Notes: generated by a model from the sequence alone, not told the origin. Positions 47,602 to 58,263 are shown, numbered from the stretch's first letter. The stretch: DNA of 64,000 nt from Desulfatitalea alkaliphila (GCF_022968795.1 NZ_JALJRB010000006.1:62001-126000), one strand, 5' to 3'. Made by a program: numbers and translations.

Positions 47602-48417
47602 ATGAGCAACCGGTCCGGGTGGCGCAACCACTTTCAAGAACACAAAATTGTATTCACCGCCGTCATCATCGGTCTTCTGCTTTTCGAACTGCAAATTTTC
47701 GCCTTCGCGGCCATGAAGTCCGGTGGGCAAGTCCGCATCCAGGTCATGGACCAGCAAAACCAAGTGGTATACGAGACCGTATACGCCGATTTTGATGATC
47801 ACGAAAAAATCCGGTTCGAAAACAACTTCGGACCTCTGACCGACTTCACGGTCCGGCAGGTCAGGGTGCAGCGACCGTTTCCTTTCCGGGCCTGGTTCGC
47901 AGCGGCCATCGGATTGCCCATCGGGGCGATGCTTTTGTTCGCCTTTTTCGTCCGGGCCTACGAGGCTTTGTTCTTCAAAGACGATGGAAGCGGCCTAGAG
48001 GCGGCCGATGACCGGGAGGGCGCAACGGACAGGATCGGCTTGATGGTCAGTCGAATCAGCCGTTTGAATATCTTCGTCCTCGGGAGTTTCGTCCTTCTGC
48101 TGGTGATCGGCATGTATGCCGTGCCCTACTTCGTGGCCGATCTCGGCCGTCACGGTGCTTCGGTCGTTTCCGAATACAGGTGGGTCTTCATCGCCATCTT
48201 TGCCGTAATTCTCGGGTTGGTGATCTGGTTTATCTTTCTGCGCTATCGATTGGCCCAAAGGACCATCGATGCTCAGATGGAGGTCGAAAAATATCGCCTG
48301 CAGCTTGAGTGCCGGTTCCGGCAGGGATCGCGGATAGCCGGCCCGGATCAGCAGCTGCGGCTTCCGGATCGTTCCACTTCAGAGGAACCTCCGTTCGACG
48401 GAAGGCGCATACCGTAG
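47602..48417 (+). CDS. Membrane protein of unknown function
   Basis: A 271-residue protein with an N-terminal membrane helix (about 18-38, IVFTAVIIGLLLFELQIFAF), a soluble region (about 40-90) with QNQVVYETVYADFDDHEKI, a second helix (about 98-120), then two more (about 155-180, 195-220) and a basic cytoplasmic tail. I recognise no family. ATG 47602 follows GGGAG; ATG 47569 is an alternative. It lies 83 bases after the RND pump, in the same direction, and may be part of that unit or an independent gene. Confidence 0.6.
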   Translation: MSNRSGWRNHFQEHKIVFTAVIIGLLLFELQIFAFAAMKSGGQVRIQVMDQQNQVVYETVYADFDDHEKIRFENNFGPLTDFTVRQVRVQRPFPFRAWFAAAIGLPIGAMLLFAFFVRAYEALFFKDDGSGLEAADDREGATDRIGLMVSRISRLNIFVLGSFVLLLVIGMYAVPYFVADLGRHGASVVSEYRWVFIAIFAVILGLVIWFIFLRYRLAQRTIDAQMEVEKYRLQLECRFRQGSRIAGPDQQLRLPDRSTSEEPPFDGRRIP

Positions 48418-48552
48418 GACGCCATTCATCCCACAAGGACACAAAGGGAACCACCATGATGATGGTGTGGCTTGCTGCAGACAAAAACCTTTCCAGACGA
48501 TATAAAAGAACAAACGATTGAAATAGTGGTCATATAAGGTGATAGGTGCTTT

Positions 48553-49257
48553 ATGGCTTGTTTGTGTGAGCAAATTGCCGGCAGTGGCATCGACCTTTCG
48601 CCAGTTTGCATCGGCCACCTGTGGATATTCCAAAACCTTGAGGCAGATGAGGTCGAAGCGCTGAGCCGGGAGGCATTACGAAAGAAATCGACCGCTGGGC
48701 AAGCGCTTTTCTTGCAGGGCGATCCGACCGATGAAATGTTTCTGATCAAAGGCGGTCGCGTCAAGCTTTCCAAGGTACTCGAAGACGGCACTGAACTGAC
48801 ACTGGATATCCGTAAAGCAGGCGACTTTGTTGGTGAAAACATGTTTTCGGAAGAGGGCCGATATCCGATCAGTGCCTATTGTATCGAAGATACCTTGACC
48901 TGCGGTTTCAGTCGCAGCCAATTTGAGCAACTCGTTCTTCAACACCCAAAGGTCGGCTTGCAAATCATCAAAAACCTCAGTGAACGAATCGCCTGGTTGA
49001 CCCGGCGCGTGGGAAGCCTGGCCGTCACCAATATCGAGGACCGCCTATACAGGGTACTAACCAGTGTTGCAAAAGAGCATGGGATGACCAGCCCCCAAGG
49101 CACCATCATCCAGTTTCCCTTGACCCATGAAGATCTGAGCTTTTTAATCGGAGCTCATCGGGTCAGCATTACCCGCGCCATGAAAGCGCTGAAAGCCGCA
49201 GGTAAAATCCTTCATGAGGACAAACGGCTCATCCTTCCCGGCTTGAAAATCGCTTAG
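48553..49257 (+). CDS. Crp/Fnr-family transcription regulator
   Basis: A 234-residue regulator. The cyclic-nucleotide-fold sensor (about 25-145) includes LFLQGDPTDEMFLIKGGRVKL, and the HTH_Crp domain (about 155-225) includes LTHEDLSFLIGAHRVSITRA. The N-terminus has Cys3, Cys5 and Cys19 (MACLCEQ...VCIG), and Cys92 and Cys100 are further in, so an Fnr-like iron-sulfur cluster is possible but not in the strict Fnr spacing. It probably regulates redox genes; an iron-sulfur flavoprotein and a flavodoxin follow directly. The start has only a modest ribosome site. Confidence 0.9.
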   Translation: MACLCEQIAGSGIDLSPVCIGHLWIFQNLEADEVEALSREALRKKSTAGQALFLQGDPTDEMFLIKGGRVKLSKVLEDGTELTLDIRKAGDFVGENMFSEEGRYPISAYCIEDTLTCGFSRSQFEQLVLQHPKVGLQIIKNLSERIAWLTRRVGSLAVTNIEDRLYRVLTSVAKEHGMTSPQGTIIQFPLTHEDLSFLIGAHRVSITRAMKALKAAGKILHEDKRLILPGLKIA

Positions 49258-49387
49258 ATTTTTGTTTTATCGGCAATCGGTCGCACCCACGTGAATTTTT
49301 CCTGCATGTAACAACTGCTACAGAAAGATTTGTTTTTGGCTCCTATGGTACAGTGTAATACAACCCCACCTATAAGGAGCACAGACC

Positions 49388-50041
49388 ATGAAACCCCAAA
49401 TAATAGGAATCTCGGGCAGTCCCATCGCAAACAGCAATACCGACCGCTTGATTCAAGCCGTGCTCGAAAGCAGTGGCCTGTCTTCGGAATTCATTAAACT
49501 CAGCAAGATCAACGTGCGTCCCTGTATCGCCTGTCTTGGATGCAAAAAAGACAACATCTGCAAGGTCAAAGACGATTTTCCCGAGCTGGCCGAAAAAGTT
49601 CGTCATGCCGGTGCAATTGTGGTTGGCGGGTATTCACCCTATGGAGCGGTTGACGGTTTTACCAAAGCGTTTGTTGAACGATTGTTTTCGCTACGGCATC
49701 AAAACGGTCTCAATAGAGGCAAGTTGGCGGTTGTTGTCGCCACGGGCATCGGCCGAGGAGCGCCCGGCTTGGAAGAGACCTGCAGCCAGATAAACCATGC
49801 CTTGACACTTGAGGGTATGAGCGTATTGGGGCAATTGAAGGTGATCGGCAATCCGGAATGCATGGTTTGCGGTTATGGCCAGACATGTCCGATGAGCGCG
49901 CTGCCATGGGTTTTCGGTGACGAAACGGAGGTGACCCCCGAAAAGTTCTGCAATGTGGAAGACCAATCGGAAACCTGGGAACAAGCCAGACTGTTGGGCC
50001 AGGAGATTGTCCGAAGGTTGGGTAAGCAAATGCGGATGTAG
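49388..50041 (+). CDS. Iron-sulfur flavoprotein (Isf-like, NADPH-dependent FMN reductase fold)
   Basis: A 217-residue flavodoxin-fold protein: GISGSPIANSNTD binds FMN phosphate, and CIACLGCKKDNIC (Cys46, Cys49, Cys52, Cys58) is the compact CX2CX2CX5C cluster motif of Isf proteins. A second set of cysteines is in CMVCGYGQTCP. Isf proteins transfer electrons and handle oxygen or peroxide in strict anaerobes. AAGGAG precedes the ATG. TGTAACAACTGCTACA at about 49305 is a weak symmetric site that the upstream Crp/Fnr protein might use. Confidence 0.88.
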   Translation: MKPQIIGISGSPIANSNTDRLIQAVLESSGLSSEFIKLSKINVRPCIACLGCKKDNICKVKDDFPELAEKVRHAGAIVVGGYSPYGAVDGFTKAFVERLFSLRHQNGLNRGKLAVVVATGIGRGAPGLEETCSQINHALTLEGMSVLGQLKVIGNPECMVCGYGQTCPMSALPWVFGDETEVTPEKFCNVEDQSETWEQARLLGQEIVRRLGKQMRM

Positions 50042-50139
50042 ATTCACAGCCTTTCCAATCAGTCAAAGCAACCACGAGAGAAATCGTTGATTGTTCCAAA
50101 AACAAAAAAGGTGATGTCAAAAAAACGGGAGGTTACGCT

Positions 50140-50658
50140 ATGAAAACATTAGTTGCTTTTTTTAGCCAGAGTGGGAATACGAAAAAGATCGCTGAAGCCA
50201 TATGGGCAGAAGCATCGCAAGCAGATAAGGCGGATTTGAAGAAGATAGAGGACGTCGCGGCTGAAGATGTACTTGGATACGATTTTATTTTTATCGGCTC
50301 GCCCCTCCACTCAGGCAGCCTGGCAGCTCCTGCCAAAGCGTTCTTGAAGGGAATGCAAGCAGCTTCAGGCCAAAAAATGGCTGGTTTCATCACTCATTTC
50401 GCCCCGGTCTATCCGGAGCAGGACATGAATGCTTTTGCAGAGCCGATAAAAACAGCTTGTGAGGAAAAAGGTATTGAATACAAGGGCTTTTTTGACTGCC
50501 AGGGGGCGCTGACGGAATCTTTGCACACAGCAGTGCAAAAGAAGCTCAATTTATCGGACGAGCAATGGGCGAACATGGTCAAGCAGATGACCGGTCATCC
50601 CAACGAAGAAGACATCAATAAAGCTAAAAAGTTCGCCAAGGAGGTTTTGGCGGATTGA
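50140..50658 (+). CDS. Flavodoxin-like protein
   Basis: A 172-residue flavodoxin-family protein. FFSQSGNTKKIAEAI is the FMN phosphate loop, FIFIGSPLHSGSLAAPAKAF follows, and HFAPVYPEQD lies in the later loop. The mid-chain length and C-terminal helix suit an electron carrier or FMN-dependent reductase. GGGAGG lies 8 bases upstream of the ATG. It stands 98 bases after the Isf gene and likely belongs to the same redox group. Confidence 0.88.
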   Translation: MKTLVAFFSQSGNTKKIAEAIWAEASQADKADLKKIEDVAAEDVLGYDFIFIGSPLHSGSLAAPAKAFLKGMQAASGQKMAGFITHFAPVYPEQDMNAFAEPIKTACEEKGIEYKGFFDCQGALTESLHTAVQKKLNLSDEQWANMVKQMTGHPNEEDINKAKKFAKEVLAD

Positions 50659-50667
50659 AAGAGCCTC

Positions 50668-51061
50668 TTACATTCCGTAATGAAGGCTGTCCTTGGAATT
50701 ATCGCTGTTTTTGTCCAGATGCCTCGCCAGTTCGATGGTGCAGATCGCATTCGATTGGAAAATGTCCTTCCTGTTGAGTATGTCCACATCGAACTTGGCG
50801 GGATGCGCAACGATGACGGTGCCGGGATTGCCCACCAGGGCAGTCGGCTCTTGGTGCGGCCGGCTGCCTCGGAAAGGGGGGGTTGTCCTGCATCATTTTG
50901 TGGGTGATCTGGTGGATGGACCTCGCCTCTATCGATATGGGCATGCCCGGGTTAAACAGTTCGCATACCGGCTGTCCGCCTTGGGGCTTGAAAGGGATAT
51001 GACAGGTCCTGTCATCGGGCCCGTTTCCGGTTGTTGATGTATCCAGAAAGCTGAGCCTCAT
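50668..51061 (-). pseudogene. 3'-5' exonuclease (DnaQ-like), frameshifted
   Basis: Two frames join to one DnaQ-fold protein. From ATG 51061: LSFLDTSTTGNGPDD (Exo I; the usual DxE is Asp-Thr-Ser), ELFNPGMPISIEA and SIHQITHKMMQDNPPF. In the next frame, from about 50880: TVIVAHPAKFDVDIL (Exo II) and ICTIELARHLDK to the stop TAA at 50668. The break is at a run of seven C (50876-50882); removing one C restores a 131-codon frame. The loss of Glu in Exo I also argues for decay. It overlaps the stop of the SUI1 gene (TGATG), so it was once coupled to it. Confidence 0.75.
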
Positions 51062-51429
51062 CACCCGCCGGCAATCTTGACCTTGAACCCGCTCCTTTCC
51101 AATTCGGCCCGGACGGCCTCCCGATGGTCCCCCTGGATCATGATGACACCGTTTTTGGAGGAGCCGCCGCTGCCGCACAGGTTTTTGAGCCGGGTGGCCA
51201 GCTGCTTGATGTCCTCGTCACGTTCATCGAACCCGGAAATGGTCGTAACGGTTTTGCCGCCGCGCCCCTTGGTTTCGCGCCGGATGCGCAGAATGCCATC
51301 GGATTCGGGCGCGGCGCCTTTGGAGGCCCGCTTGTCCTTGCAGGCGCACTTTTTTTGAGGCCGCCCGCAAGTCGGGCAAATGCGGCCGGTTTCGGTCGAG
51401 TAAATGAGCCGGGAATCGTCATTGGCCAT
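51061..51429 (-). CDS. SUI1/eIF1-like translation factor (YciH type)
   Basis: A 122-residue protein starting MANDDSRLIYSTETGRICPTCG, a short CxxCG...CxC zinc-like stretch, then the SUI1 core: LRIRRETKGRGGKTVTTISG, LATRLKNLCGSGGSSKNG and VIMIQGDHREAV. Bacterial YciH relatives are thought to affect initiation fidelity. There is no strong ribosome site before ATG 51429. It overlaps the exonuclease pseudogene start by one base. Confidence 0.92.
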   Translation of the reverse strand: MANDDSRLIYSTETGRICPTCGRPQKKCACKDKRASKGAAPESDGILRIRRETKGRGGKTVTTISGFDERDEDIKQLATRLKNLCGSGGSSKNGVIMIQGDHREAVRAELERSGFKVKIAGG

Positions 51430-51577
51430 GAAGTGTGCACCGGGTTTCCGAGCATTTATGAGATGCTCTTTTTGCATGGTGTTGTCGGAAAATCTCATGT
51501 TGTCCAAAGGGGCAACACGCAATGTTTCCGGTGGGATATTTGGCGGACATACCTACAACTGCAGATCTTTGATGTGT

Positions 51578-51654
<77 letters not shown>

Positions 51655-51979
51655 ATCGTGGCCGGTGCATACCACGACCTTGATCGCGATGCAAGATTCA
51701 AACAGAGGCCCTTGGCGTCGAAACGCGCAGCACCCGGCCACCCGGCCCACCCGCCGGCGGTTGTTCAATGCTCCGCAGGCACCTATTGAGACCGTGCTCA
51801 CACCTATCGCGTAATTAAAATGTCTGCATGCCTACGACTACTCATGGTGCGTATCTCGCCCGGCCAATTTTGCTTGACACCCTTCCTTATAAATATTAAC
51901 TATTTTCCTTTTAAACAGACACAGTTAGTGGAAAAGAGGTTTAAATAAAGCATCCGAATGGCGTCCGGGCGATATTTGT
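51655..51979. other. 325-base gap between tRNA-Pro and tRNA-Leu
   Basis: No gene is supported. It carries the candidate promoter for tRNA-Leu (51874-51902). The part next to 51655 should hold the leftward tRNA-Pro promoter, which is not clear. Confidence 0.45.
51874..51902 (+). promoter_or_regulatory. Candidate promoter for tRNA-Leu
   Basis: TTGACA (51874-51879) and TAACTA (51897-51902) are 17 bases apart, giving a start near 51909 and a 70-base leader to tRNA-Leu. An alternative -10, TATTAA, has short spacing. Confidence 0.45.
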
Positions 51980-52066
51980 GCGAGAGTGGCGGAATTGGTA
52001 GACGCACTGGACTTAGGATCCAGCTCTGGCGACAGAGTGGGAGTTCAAGTCTCCCCTCTCGCACCA
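51980..52066 (+). tRNA. tRNA-Leu (anticodon TAG)
   Basis: 87 bases with GCGAGAG/CTCTCGC acceptor stem, anticodon loop CTTAGGA (TAG) between CTGGA and TCCAG, a long variable arm typical of class II tRNAs, T loop TTCAAGT and an encoded CCA. Confidence 0.95.
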
Positions 52067-52416
52067 TCCCGGCCATCCATCTCAAGCACCTTGGCGCGAG
52101 GACGGCAGTTGTTCGGTGAATCGACAAGCCGCCCGGGCCGGTTTTCAACGGTGCGCACGTCTTGTTTTTCATTCCGCCATAGGAACAATGGGTGGTGGGT
52201 TGCAAGGTTCGGCAAGGTTCGTTGCCGCCTGATCCGGATTTGGGCGGCCACTGTTTTTTCGGCTCGCGCTTTTGACACCGGGGGACTTGCGTCGGGGCAA
52301 GCGGTTGCTGCAAGTTCCGATGCCAAGGCCGGACGGTTTTTGGCGCGAAAAATGCATTAGTTGCGGGGCACGGGTCCCGCGACCGACGAGGATGGGCTTA
52401 GAAAGGTATCGACGTT
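52067..52416. other. 350-base gap between tRNA-Leu and trigger factor
   Basis: No gene or known RNA is recognised. GCGGG and CCCGC near 52356-52373 could form a small stem without a T-run. The tig ribosome site AAAGG is near 52401. Confidence 0.4.
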
Positions 52417-53748
52417 ATGAAAGTGACTGTTGAAGATCAGAGCAGCGTCAAAAAAGTGTTGCACATCGAGGTGCCGGCCGACACGGTTACCAGCGAGTTG
52501 GACAAGGCGTATAAAGAGGTTGCGAAAACCGCCAAAATCAAGGGGTTTCGCCCCGGCAAGGCGCCCCGTTCGGTGTTGGAGCGGATGTTCCGCAAGGATG
52601 TGCACGCCGATGTTTCCTCAAAGTTGATCCAGGAGGGTTTCCTGGCCGCGGTCCGGGAAAAGGATCTGAAGATCATCGGCCCGCCCACCGTCGAACCTCC
52701 CGAACTGACGCCGAACAGCGCTTATGCCTTCGATGCGGTGGTGGAGGTGCGTCCGGAGATACCGGAAATCGCGTACAAGTCCCTGGAACTGACCAAGAGT
52801 GCCTATCAGGTCAGCGACGAGGAGATCGATCTGCAGCTTAAAATGGTGCAGCGCAACATGGCCAAACAGGACAAGGTGGAAGAGGATCGGCCTCTGGCCG
52901 ACGGTGATGTCGCGGTGATCGATTATGAGGGTTTCAAGGACGGCAACCCCCATGAGGCCACCCGCAAGACCGAAAACTTCGCCGTCAAGCTGGGTGACGG
53001 GCGTGTGGTCAAGGATCTGGAGGCGGGGCTGGTGGGCATGAAGGTGGGCGACGAGAAAGAGATCGACGTGGCCTTTCCGGAGGACTATTTCAGCAAGGAG
53101 CTGGCCGGGCAGAAGCTGCAGTTCAAGGTGCGGCTCAACGAAATCCGCCAGGAGACCCTGCCGCCGTTGGACGATGAGCTGGCCCGCAGTATCGGTGACC
53201 GGTTCGAATCGCTGGACGCCTTGAAGGAAAAGATCCGTGAAAACCTGCAAAGCGGCTACGACAAGCGCATCGAGCAGGAGCTCAACGAGCAGGTTTTCAC
53301 CCAACTATTGGAAAAGGCGCCCTTCGAGGTGCCCGAATCCATGGTGGAATCGGAGTTGGAGCACATTCTCAAGGATGCCGAACGCTCTTTCGAGCAGAGC
53401 AACCGTTCCTTGGAGGATGCGGGGCTCAGCCGCGAGGCCTTGGCGGAAAAGTACCGTCCGGTGGCCGAGAAACAGGTGCGTCGCCACTTCATTCTTGCCA
53501 AACTAGTCGAGCAGGAGCAACTGACCTTGGACGATGAGGCGCTGGAACAGGGGTTCCGCGACATGGCGGCCAGTTTCGGCCAGCCGGTGGAACAGGTCAA
53601 GGCGTATTATCAACAGGATCCGGACAGTTTGGAATTTTTTAAGCACACTTTGCTTGAAAAGAAGGCGCTCAAGATTATCATTGATAACAATACGATCACG
53701 GAAGCCGAAGCGGCGCCAAAGACCGAAGGAGAAGCGGCAAATTCATAG
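52417..53748 (+). CDS. tig: Trigger factor (ribosome-associated chaperone)
   Basis: A 443-residue trigger factor. The ribosome-binding N domain has GFRPGKAPRSVLERMF, the signature loop, at about 45-60. The FKBP-like PPIase domain (about 150-245) shows GDVAVIDYEGFKDG and a long helical C-terminal chaperone domain follows (about 250-430). It binds ribosomes at the exit tunnel and helps nascent chains fold. It heads the usual tig-clpP-clpX-lon proteostasis group. Confidence 0.96.
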   Translation: MKVTVEDQSSVKKVLHIEVPADTVTSELDKAYKEVAKTAKIKGFRPGKAPRSVLERMFRKDVHADVSSKLIQEGFLAAVREKDLKIIGPPTVEPPELTPNSAYAFDAVVEVRPEIPEIAYKSLELTKSAYQVSDEEIDLQLKMVQRNMAKQDKVEEDRPLADGDVAVIDYEGFKDGNPHEATRKTENFAVKLGDGRVVKDLEAGLVGMKVGDEKEIDVAFPEDYFSKELAGQKLQFKVRLNEIRQETLPPLDDELARSIGDRFESLDALKEKIRENLQSGYDKRIEQELNEQVFTQLLEKAPFEVPESMVESELEHILKDAERSFEQSNRSLEDAGLSREALAEKYRPVAEKQVRRHFILAKLVEQEQLTLDDEALEQGFRDMAASFGQPVEQVKAYYQQDPDSLEFFKHTLLEKKALKIIIDNNTITEAEAAPKTEGEAANS

Positions 53749-53931
53749 TTTCGATCAGCGCGCCCCTTGCGCTCCAACAGATCGGCGATATAATGAATTC
53801 TAACGCACGCACGGCCAAGGGGCCGTGCAAACCCGATGCATCAAGTGCTGCAAAACCAGGGCGAAGCCAATGTGCGTCGGAGTGTAAATATTTGAAAATT
53901 ATAACTATAATTACCAATAAGGAGTATCGGC

Positions 53932-54546
53932 GTGCCAGTCATTCCAATGGTCATCGATCAATCCAGTCGCGGCGAACGTGCTTACGATATCTATTCGCGT
54001 TTGCTCAAGGACCGTATCATTTTCTTGGGAACCGCCATCAACGACGAGGTGGCCAATCTGTTGATCGCCCAATTGTTGTTTTTGGAATCGGAAGATCCGG
54101 ACAAGGACATCAATTTTTATATCAACTCCCCCGGCGGTTCGGTAACCGCCGGGTTGGCGGTTTATGATACCATGCAATACATCAAACCGGACATCGCCAC
54201 CGTCTGCATCGGCCAGGCGGCCAGCATGGGCGCTCTGCTGCTGGCGGCGGGCAGCGCCAAAAAGCGCTATTCGCTGCCCAGCTCGCGGATCATGATCCAT
54301 CAGCCCATGGGGGGCTTTCAGGGCCAGGCATCGGACATCGAGATCCAGGCCAAGGAGATTCTGCGGGTGAAGGAGATTCTCAACCGGATTCTCAAGGAGC
54401 ATACCGGCAGGGATCTGACGCAGATCCAGAAAGATACGGATCGGGACTATTTCATGTCGGGGCAGGAAGCAATGGATTACGGCATTGTGGACCATGTGAT
54501 CCGCAATCGCAATGACCTCGACCAAATCGACAAGATGGAGAAATAA
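53932..54546 (+). CDS. clpP: ATP-dependent Clp protease proteolytic subunit ClpP
   Basis: A 204-residue serine protease. Catalytic residues are Ser98 ([11 protein letters not shown]), His123 (MIHQPMGG) and Asp172 (DTDRDYFMS), with the family's INSPGGSV. It forms the two-ring proteolytic chamber fed by ClpX. The start is GTG at 53932, behind AAGGAG with 7-base spacing. It lies 5 bases before clpX, so the two are co-translated. Confidence 0.97.
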   Translation: MPVIPMVIDQSSRGERAYDIYSRLLKDRIIFLGTAINDEVANLLIAQLLFLESEDPDKDINFYINSPGGSVTAGLAVYDTMQYIKPDIATVCIGQAASMGALLLAAGSAKKRYSLPSSRIMIHQPMGGFQGQASDIEIQAKEILRVKEILNRILKEHTGRDLTQIQKDTDRDYFMSGQEAMDYGIVDHVIRNRNDLDQIDKMEK

Positions 54547-54551
54547 CCATC

Positions 54552-55796
54552 ATGGCCAAAAAAGACGACACCAACGACAACCTCTTCTGTTCTTTCTGCG
54601 GCAAAAACCAGAAAGAGGTGAAGAAACTGATCGCCGGGCCGGCCGTCTATATCTGTGACGAGTGCATTCAGCTGTGCAGCGAGATCATCGAGGAGGAGGC
54701 GGAGAAGGACGAGAGCGAGCTGTCCCACCTGCTGATTCCCAAGGAGATCAAGGGGCGGTTGGATGATTATGTGATCGAGCAGGAGACGGCCAAGCGGATT
54801 CTGTCCGTTGCGGTCTACAACCATTATAAACGGCTCGATTCGGCCATCAGCACCAGTGAGGTGGAGATCGAGAAGAGCAATATTTTGCTCATCGGTCCCA
54901 CGGGCAGCGGCAAGACCCTTTTGGCCCAAACCTTGGCCCGCTTTCTGAACGTGCCCTTCACCATCGCCGATGCCACCAGCCTCACCGAGGCCGGTTATGT
55001 GGGCGAGGATGTGGAGAACATCATCTTGTCGTTGTTGCAGAACGCCGATTACGATGTGGAAAAGGCCAAGCGCGGCATCGTTTACATCGACGAGATCGAC
55101 AAGATCGCCAGCAAATCGGACAATCCGTCCATCACGCGGGATGTGTCCGGCGAAGGGGTCCAGCAGGCCTTGTTGAAAATCATCGAGGGAACCATGGCCA
55201 GCGTGCCCCCCAAGGGCGGGCGCAAGCACCCGCAGCAGGATTTCGTCAAGGTGGACACCTCCAATATCCTGTTCATCTGCGGCGGCACCTTCAATGGGCT
55301 GGATCAGATCATCAAGCGGCGCCTGGGGTCCAAGACAATGGGTTTCGGCGCCAAAATCCTCAAGGAGAAAGATGCCACCCTGGGTGAGATATTAAAGGAG
55401 GTGCAGCCCGAGGACCTGATCAAGTACGGCCTGATCCCCGAATTTCTGGGACGTTTGCCGGTCATGGCCACCTTGGATGAGCTGAGTGCCGAATCCCTGG
55501 TGCGGATCCTGACCGAACCGAAAAACGCCCTGGTCAAACAGTACCAGAAGCTGTTCGAGGTGGAAGGGGTCAACCTGCGTTTGACCGACAGCGCCCTGTC
55601 GGCGGTGGCCGACCAGGCCATCAAGCGCAAGTCGGGCGCACGGGGCCTGCGCGCCATCTTGGAGGATTGCATGCTTGAAATCATGTACGAATTGCCCTCC
55701 ATCGAGAATGTCAAGGAGTGCGTCATCGGCGAGGATGTGGTGCTGCACAAGGAAGACCCCATCTTGTTGTACGAGCAAACCAAAAAGCAGGCATAG
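54552..55796 (+). CDS. clpX: ATP-dependent Clp protease ATPase subunit ClpX
   Basis: A 414-residue AAA+ unfoldase. The N-terminal zinc-binding domain has CSFCGK and CDECIQLC (about 13-40). The AAA+ core has Walker A GPTGSGKT and Walker [10 protein letters not shown], and the pore and ClpP-docking region is followed by the C-terminal small domain. It unfolds tagged substrates and feeds them to ClpP. It is 8 bases before lon. Confidence 0.97.
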   Translation: MAKKDDTNDNLFCSFCGKNQKEVKKLIAGPAVYICDECIQLCSEIIEEEAEKDESELSHLLIPKEIKGRLDDYVIEQETAKRILSVAVYNHYKRLDSAISTSEVEIEKSNILLIGPTGSGKTLLAQTLARFLNVPFTIADATSLTEAGYVGEDVENIILSLLQNADYDVEKAKRGIVYIDEIDKIASKSDNPSITRDVSGEGVQQALLKIIEGTMASVPPKGGRKHPQQDFVKVDTSNILFICGGTFNGLDQIIKRRLGSKTMGFGAKILKEKDATLGEILKEVQPEDLIKYGLIPEFLGRLPVMATLDELSAESLVRILTEPKNALVKQYQKLFEVEGVNLRLTDSALSAVADQAIKRKSGARGLRAILEDCMLEIMYELPSIENVKECVIGEDVVLHKEDPILLYEQTKKQA

Positions 55797-55804
55797 ATTT
55801 ATAA

Positions 55805-58255
55805 ATGGTTAACATTACACGTTTTTTCAAGGGCGACGACAGTGACAAGGCGGGGCATGTGCTGCCCCTCCTGCCCTTGCGCGATATCGTGATTTTTCCC
55901 CAGATGGTCGCGCCGTTGTTCGTCGGACGCCCCAAGTCGGTGGCGGCCCTCTCCAAGGCCATGGACACCGCCGACAAGCACATTTTTCTGGCCACCCAGC
56001 GCAGCGCCAATGTGGACAACCCCACTGAAAAGGATATTGCCGTGGTGGGGGTGATCGGTACGGTGTTGCAGCTGTTGCGCCTGCCCGACGGCACGGTCAA
56101 GGCACTGGTGGAAGGTCAGGTGCGCGCCAGGGTGCGCCGGTTCATCAAGACCGACGAGCTGTTTCAAGTGGCCCTGGATCCCATCGAAGAGGTGACGGCT
56201 TCGGAGCCCGAAGCCGAGGCCCTGGCCCGGTCGGTCAAAGAGGGCTTCGAGGCCTATGCCAAGCTCAACAAGAACATCGCCAAGGACTTGGTGGCCAAGG
56301 TGGCCGCCATTACCGATCCGGGTCGGTTGTCCGACGCGGTGGCGTCCCACTTCTCCTTCAAAATTGAAGACAAACAGCGTCTTTTGGAAGCAACACCCAT
56401 CGAGCGGCGGCTCGGCCTCTTGGTGGAGCTGATCAATCTGGAGATGGAAGTGTTCCGGATGGATCAGCGCATCAAGGTCCGCGTCAAAGAGCAGATGGAG
56501 AAAACCCAGAAGAACTACTATCTCAATGAACAAATGCGGGCCATCCGCAAGGAGATGGGGGCCGAGGACGAAGCGGCCGACGAGCTAAAGGAGCTTGAAA
56601 AGCGCATCAAGCGCAAACGCATGCCTCGGGAAGCGGCGGCCAAGGCGCGCCAGGAGTTCAAGAAGCTGAAGTTGATGACGCCCATGTCGGCGGAAGCCAC
56701 CGTGGTGCGCAACTACATCGAGTGGATCATCGGCCTGCCGTGGTACGAGCGCAGCCGGGTGCGTATCGACATCACCGATGCGGAACGGATCCTGGAGGAA
56801 GACCACTACGGCCTGGACAAGCCCAAAGAGCGAATCCTGGAGTACTTGGCCGTGCAGGCCCTGGTCAAGAAGATCCGGGGGCCGATTCTTTGTCTGGTGG
56901 GACCGCCGGGGGTGGGCAAAACCTCCCTGGCCCGGTCCGTGGCGCGCGCCACCGGACGCCGCTTCATCCGCCTTTCCCTGGGCGGCGTGCGGGACGAGGC
57001 GGAAATTCGCGGCCACCGGCGCACTTACATCGGCGCCATGCCGGGCAAGATCATCCAGTCCCTGAAAAAGGCCGGCACCAACAATCCGGTCTTCTGCCTG
57101 GATGAAGTGGACAAAATGAGCATGGATTTCCGCGGCGATCCCAGCGCGGCGCTGCTGGAGGTACTCGACCCGGAGCAGAACTACGCCTTCAACGATCACT
57201 ACCTGGACTTGGATTACGACCTGTCGGAGATCCTGTTCATCACCACGGCCAACACCCTGCCGGACATTCCCCTGCCGTTGCAGGACCGCATGGAGATCAT
57301 CCGTTTGCCGGGTTACACCGAGCACGAGAAATTCAATATCGCCCGCGCGTTCCTGGTACCCAAACAGATCAAACTCAACGGCTTGCAACCGGAGCAGATC
57401 GCCATTTCGGACAACGCCGTTTACACCGTGATCAACCGCTACACCCGGGAAGCGGGGGTGCGCAACCTGGAACGGGAGTTGGCCGGCATTTTCCGTAAGG
57501 TGGCCCGCCATGTGGTCAAAACCGAAACCGACAAGGTGGTGCGGGTGACCGACAGTTCCGTGGCCAAATACCTGGGGCCGCCCCGGTTCCGCAGTTCGGC
57601 CATCGAGGAGCAGGATCATGTGGGCATGGCCACCGGCATGGCCTGGACCCAGGTGGGCGGGGAGCTGTTGTTCGTGGAAACGCTGACCATGCCCGGCCGG
57701 GGCCAGGTGAGCGTAACCGGCAAATTGGGGGATGTAATGAAGGAGTCGGCCCAGGCGGCGGTCAGTTTCGTGCGCTCGCGGGCCGCCCAGTTGGGCATCG
57801 ATCCACGCTTTTACCGCAAGCTGGATCTGCACATTCACATTCCCGAAGGCGCGATTCCCAAGGATGGCCCTTCGGCCGGCATCGCCATGTGTACCTCGGT
57901 GGTTTCGGCCCTGACCAAACGGGCGGTGCGCCGGGAGGTGGCCATGACCGGCGAGATCACCCTGCGCGGGCGGGTGCTGCCCATCGGCGGGGTCAAGGAG
58001 AAACTGCTGGCGGCCCATCGCGGGGGCATCAAGAAGATCGTTTTGCCCAAGGAGAACGAAAAGGATCTGAGAGATATTCCGGCCAGCGTCGCCAAACAGT
58101 TGGAGATCGTCACCGTGGAGCACATGGACGAGGTGTTGCCCCATGCCCTGGTGCTGGCCGAGGGTGAGCGGCTGTTCTCCGACCACGATATGCCCTTCGA
58201 TATGAGCAGCGCGAATACCGGCGAAAAACCCGAGGAGCGGGCCCCGATCAATTAA
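55805..58255 (+). CDS. lon: ATP-dependent protease Lon
   Basis: An 816-residue Lon. The N-terminal substrate domain (about 1-200) begins [15 protein letters not shown]; coiled-coil follows; the AAA+ core has Walker [12 protein letters not shown]; and the C-terminal protease has the Ser in [10 protein letters not shown] and Lys in [10 protein letters not shown] as the Ser-Lys dyad. It degrades damaged and regulatory proteins. It ends the tig-clpP-clpX-lon run. The tRNA promoter follows its stop by nine bases. Confidence 0.97.
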   Translation: MVNITRFFKGDDSDKAGHVLPLLPLRDIVIFPQMVAPLFVGRPKSVAALSKAMDTADKHIFLATQRSANVDNPTEKDIAVVGVIGTVLQLLRLPDGTVKALVEGQVRARVRRFIKTDELFQVALDPIEEVTASEPEAEALARSVKEGFEAYAKLNKNIAKDLVAKVAAITDPGRLSDAVASHFSFKIEDKQRLLEATPIERRLGLLVELINLEMEVFRMDQRIKVRVKEQMEKTQKNYYLNEQMRAIRKEMGAEDEAADELKELEKRIKRKRMPREAAAKARQEFKKLKLMTPMSAEATVVRNYIEWIIGLPWYERSRVRIDITDAERILEEDHYGLDKPKERILEYLAVQALVKKIRGPILCLVGPPGVGKTSLARSVARATGRRFIRLSLGGVRDEAEIRGHRRTYIGAMPGKIIQSLKKAGTNNPVFCLDEVDKMSMDFRGDPSAALLEVLDPEQNYAFNDHYLDLDYDLSEILFITTANTLPDIPLPLQDRMEIIRLPGYTEHEKFNIARAFLVPKQIKLNGLQPEQIAISDNAVYTVINRYTREAGVRNLERELAGIFRKVARHVVKTETDKVVRVTDSSVAKYLGPPRFRSSAIEEQDHVGMATGMAWTQVGGELLFVETLTMPGRGQVSVTGKLGDVMKESAQAAVSFVRSRAAQLGIDPRFYRKLDLHIHIPEGAIPKDGPSAGIAMCTSVVSALTKRAVRREVAMTGEITLRGRVLPIGGVKEKLLAAHRGGIKKIVLPKENEKDLRDIPASVAKQLEIVTVEHMDEVLPHALVLAEGERLFSDHDMPFDMSSANTGEKPEERAPIN

Positions 58256-58263
58256 AAATTCCC

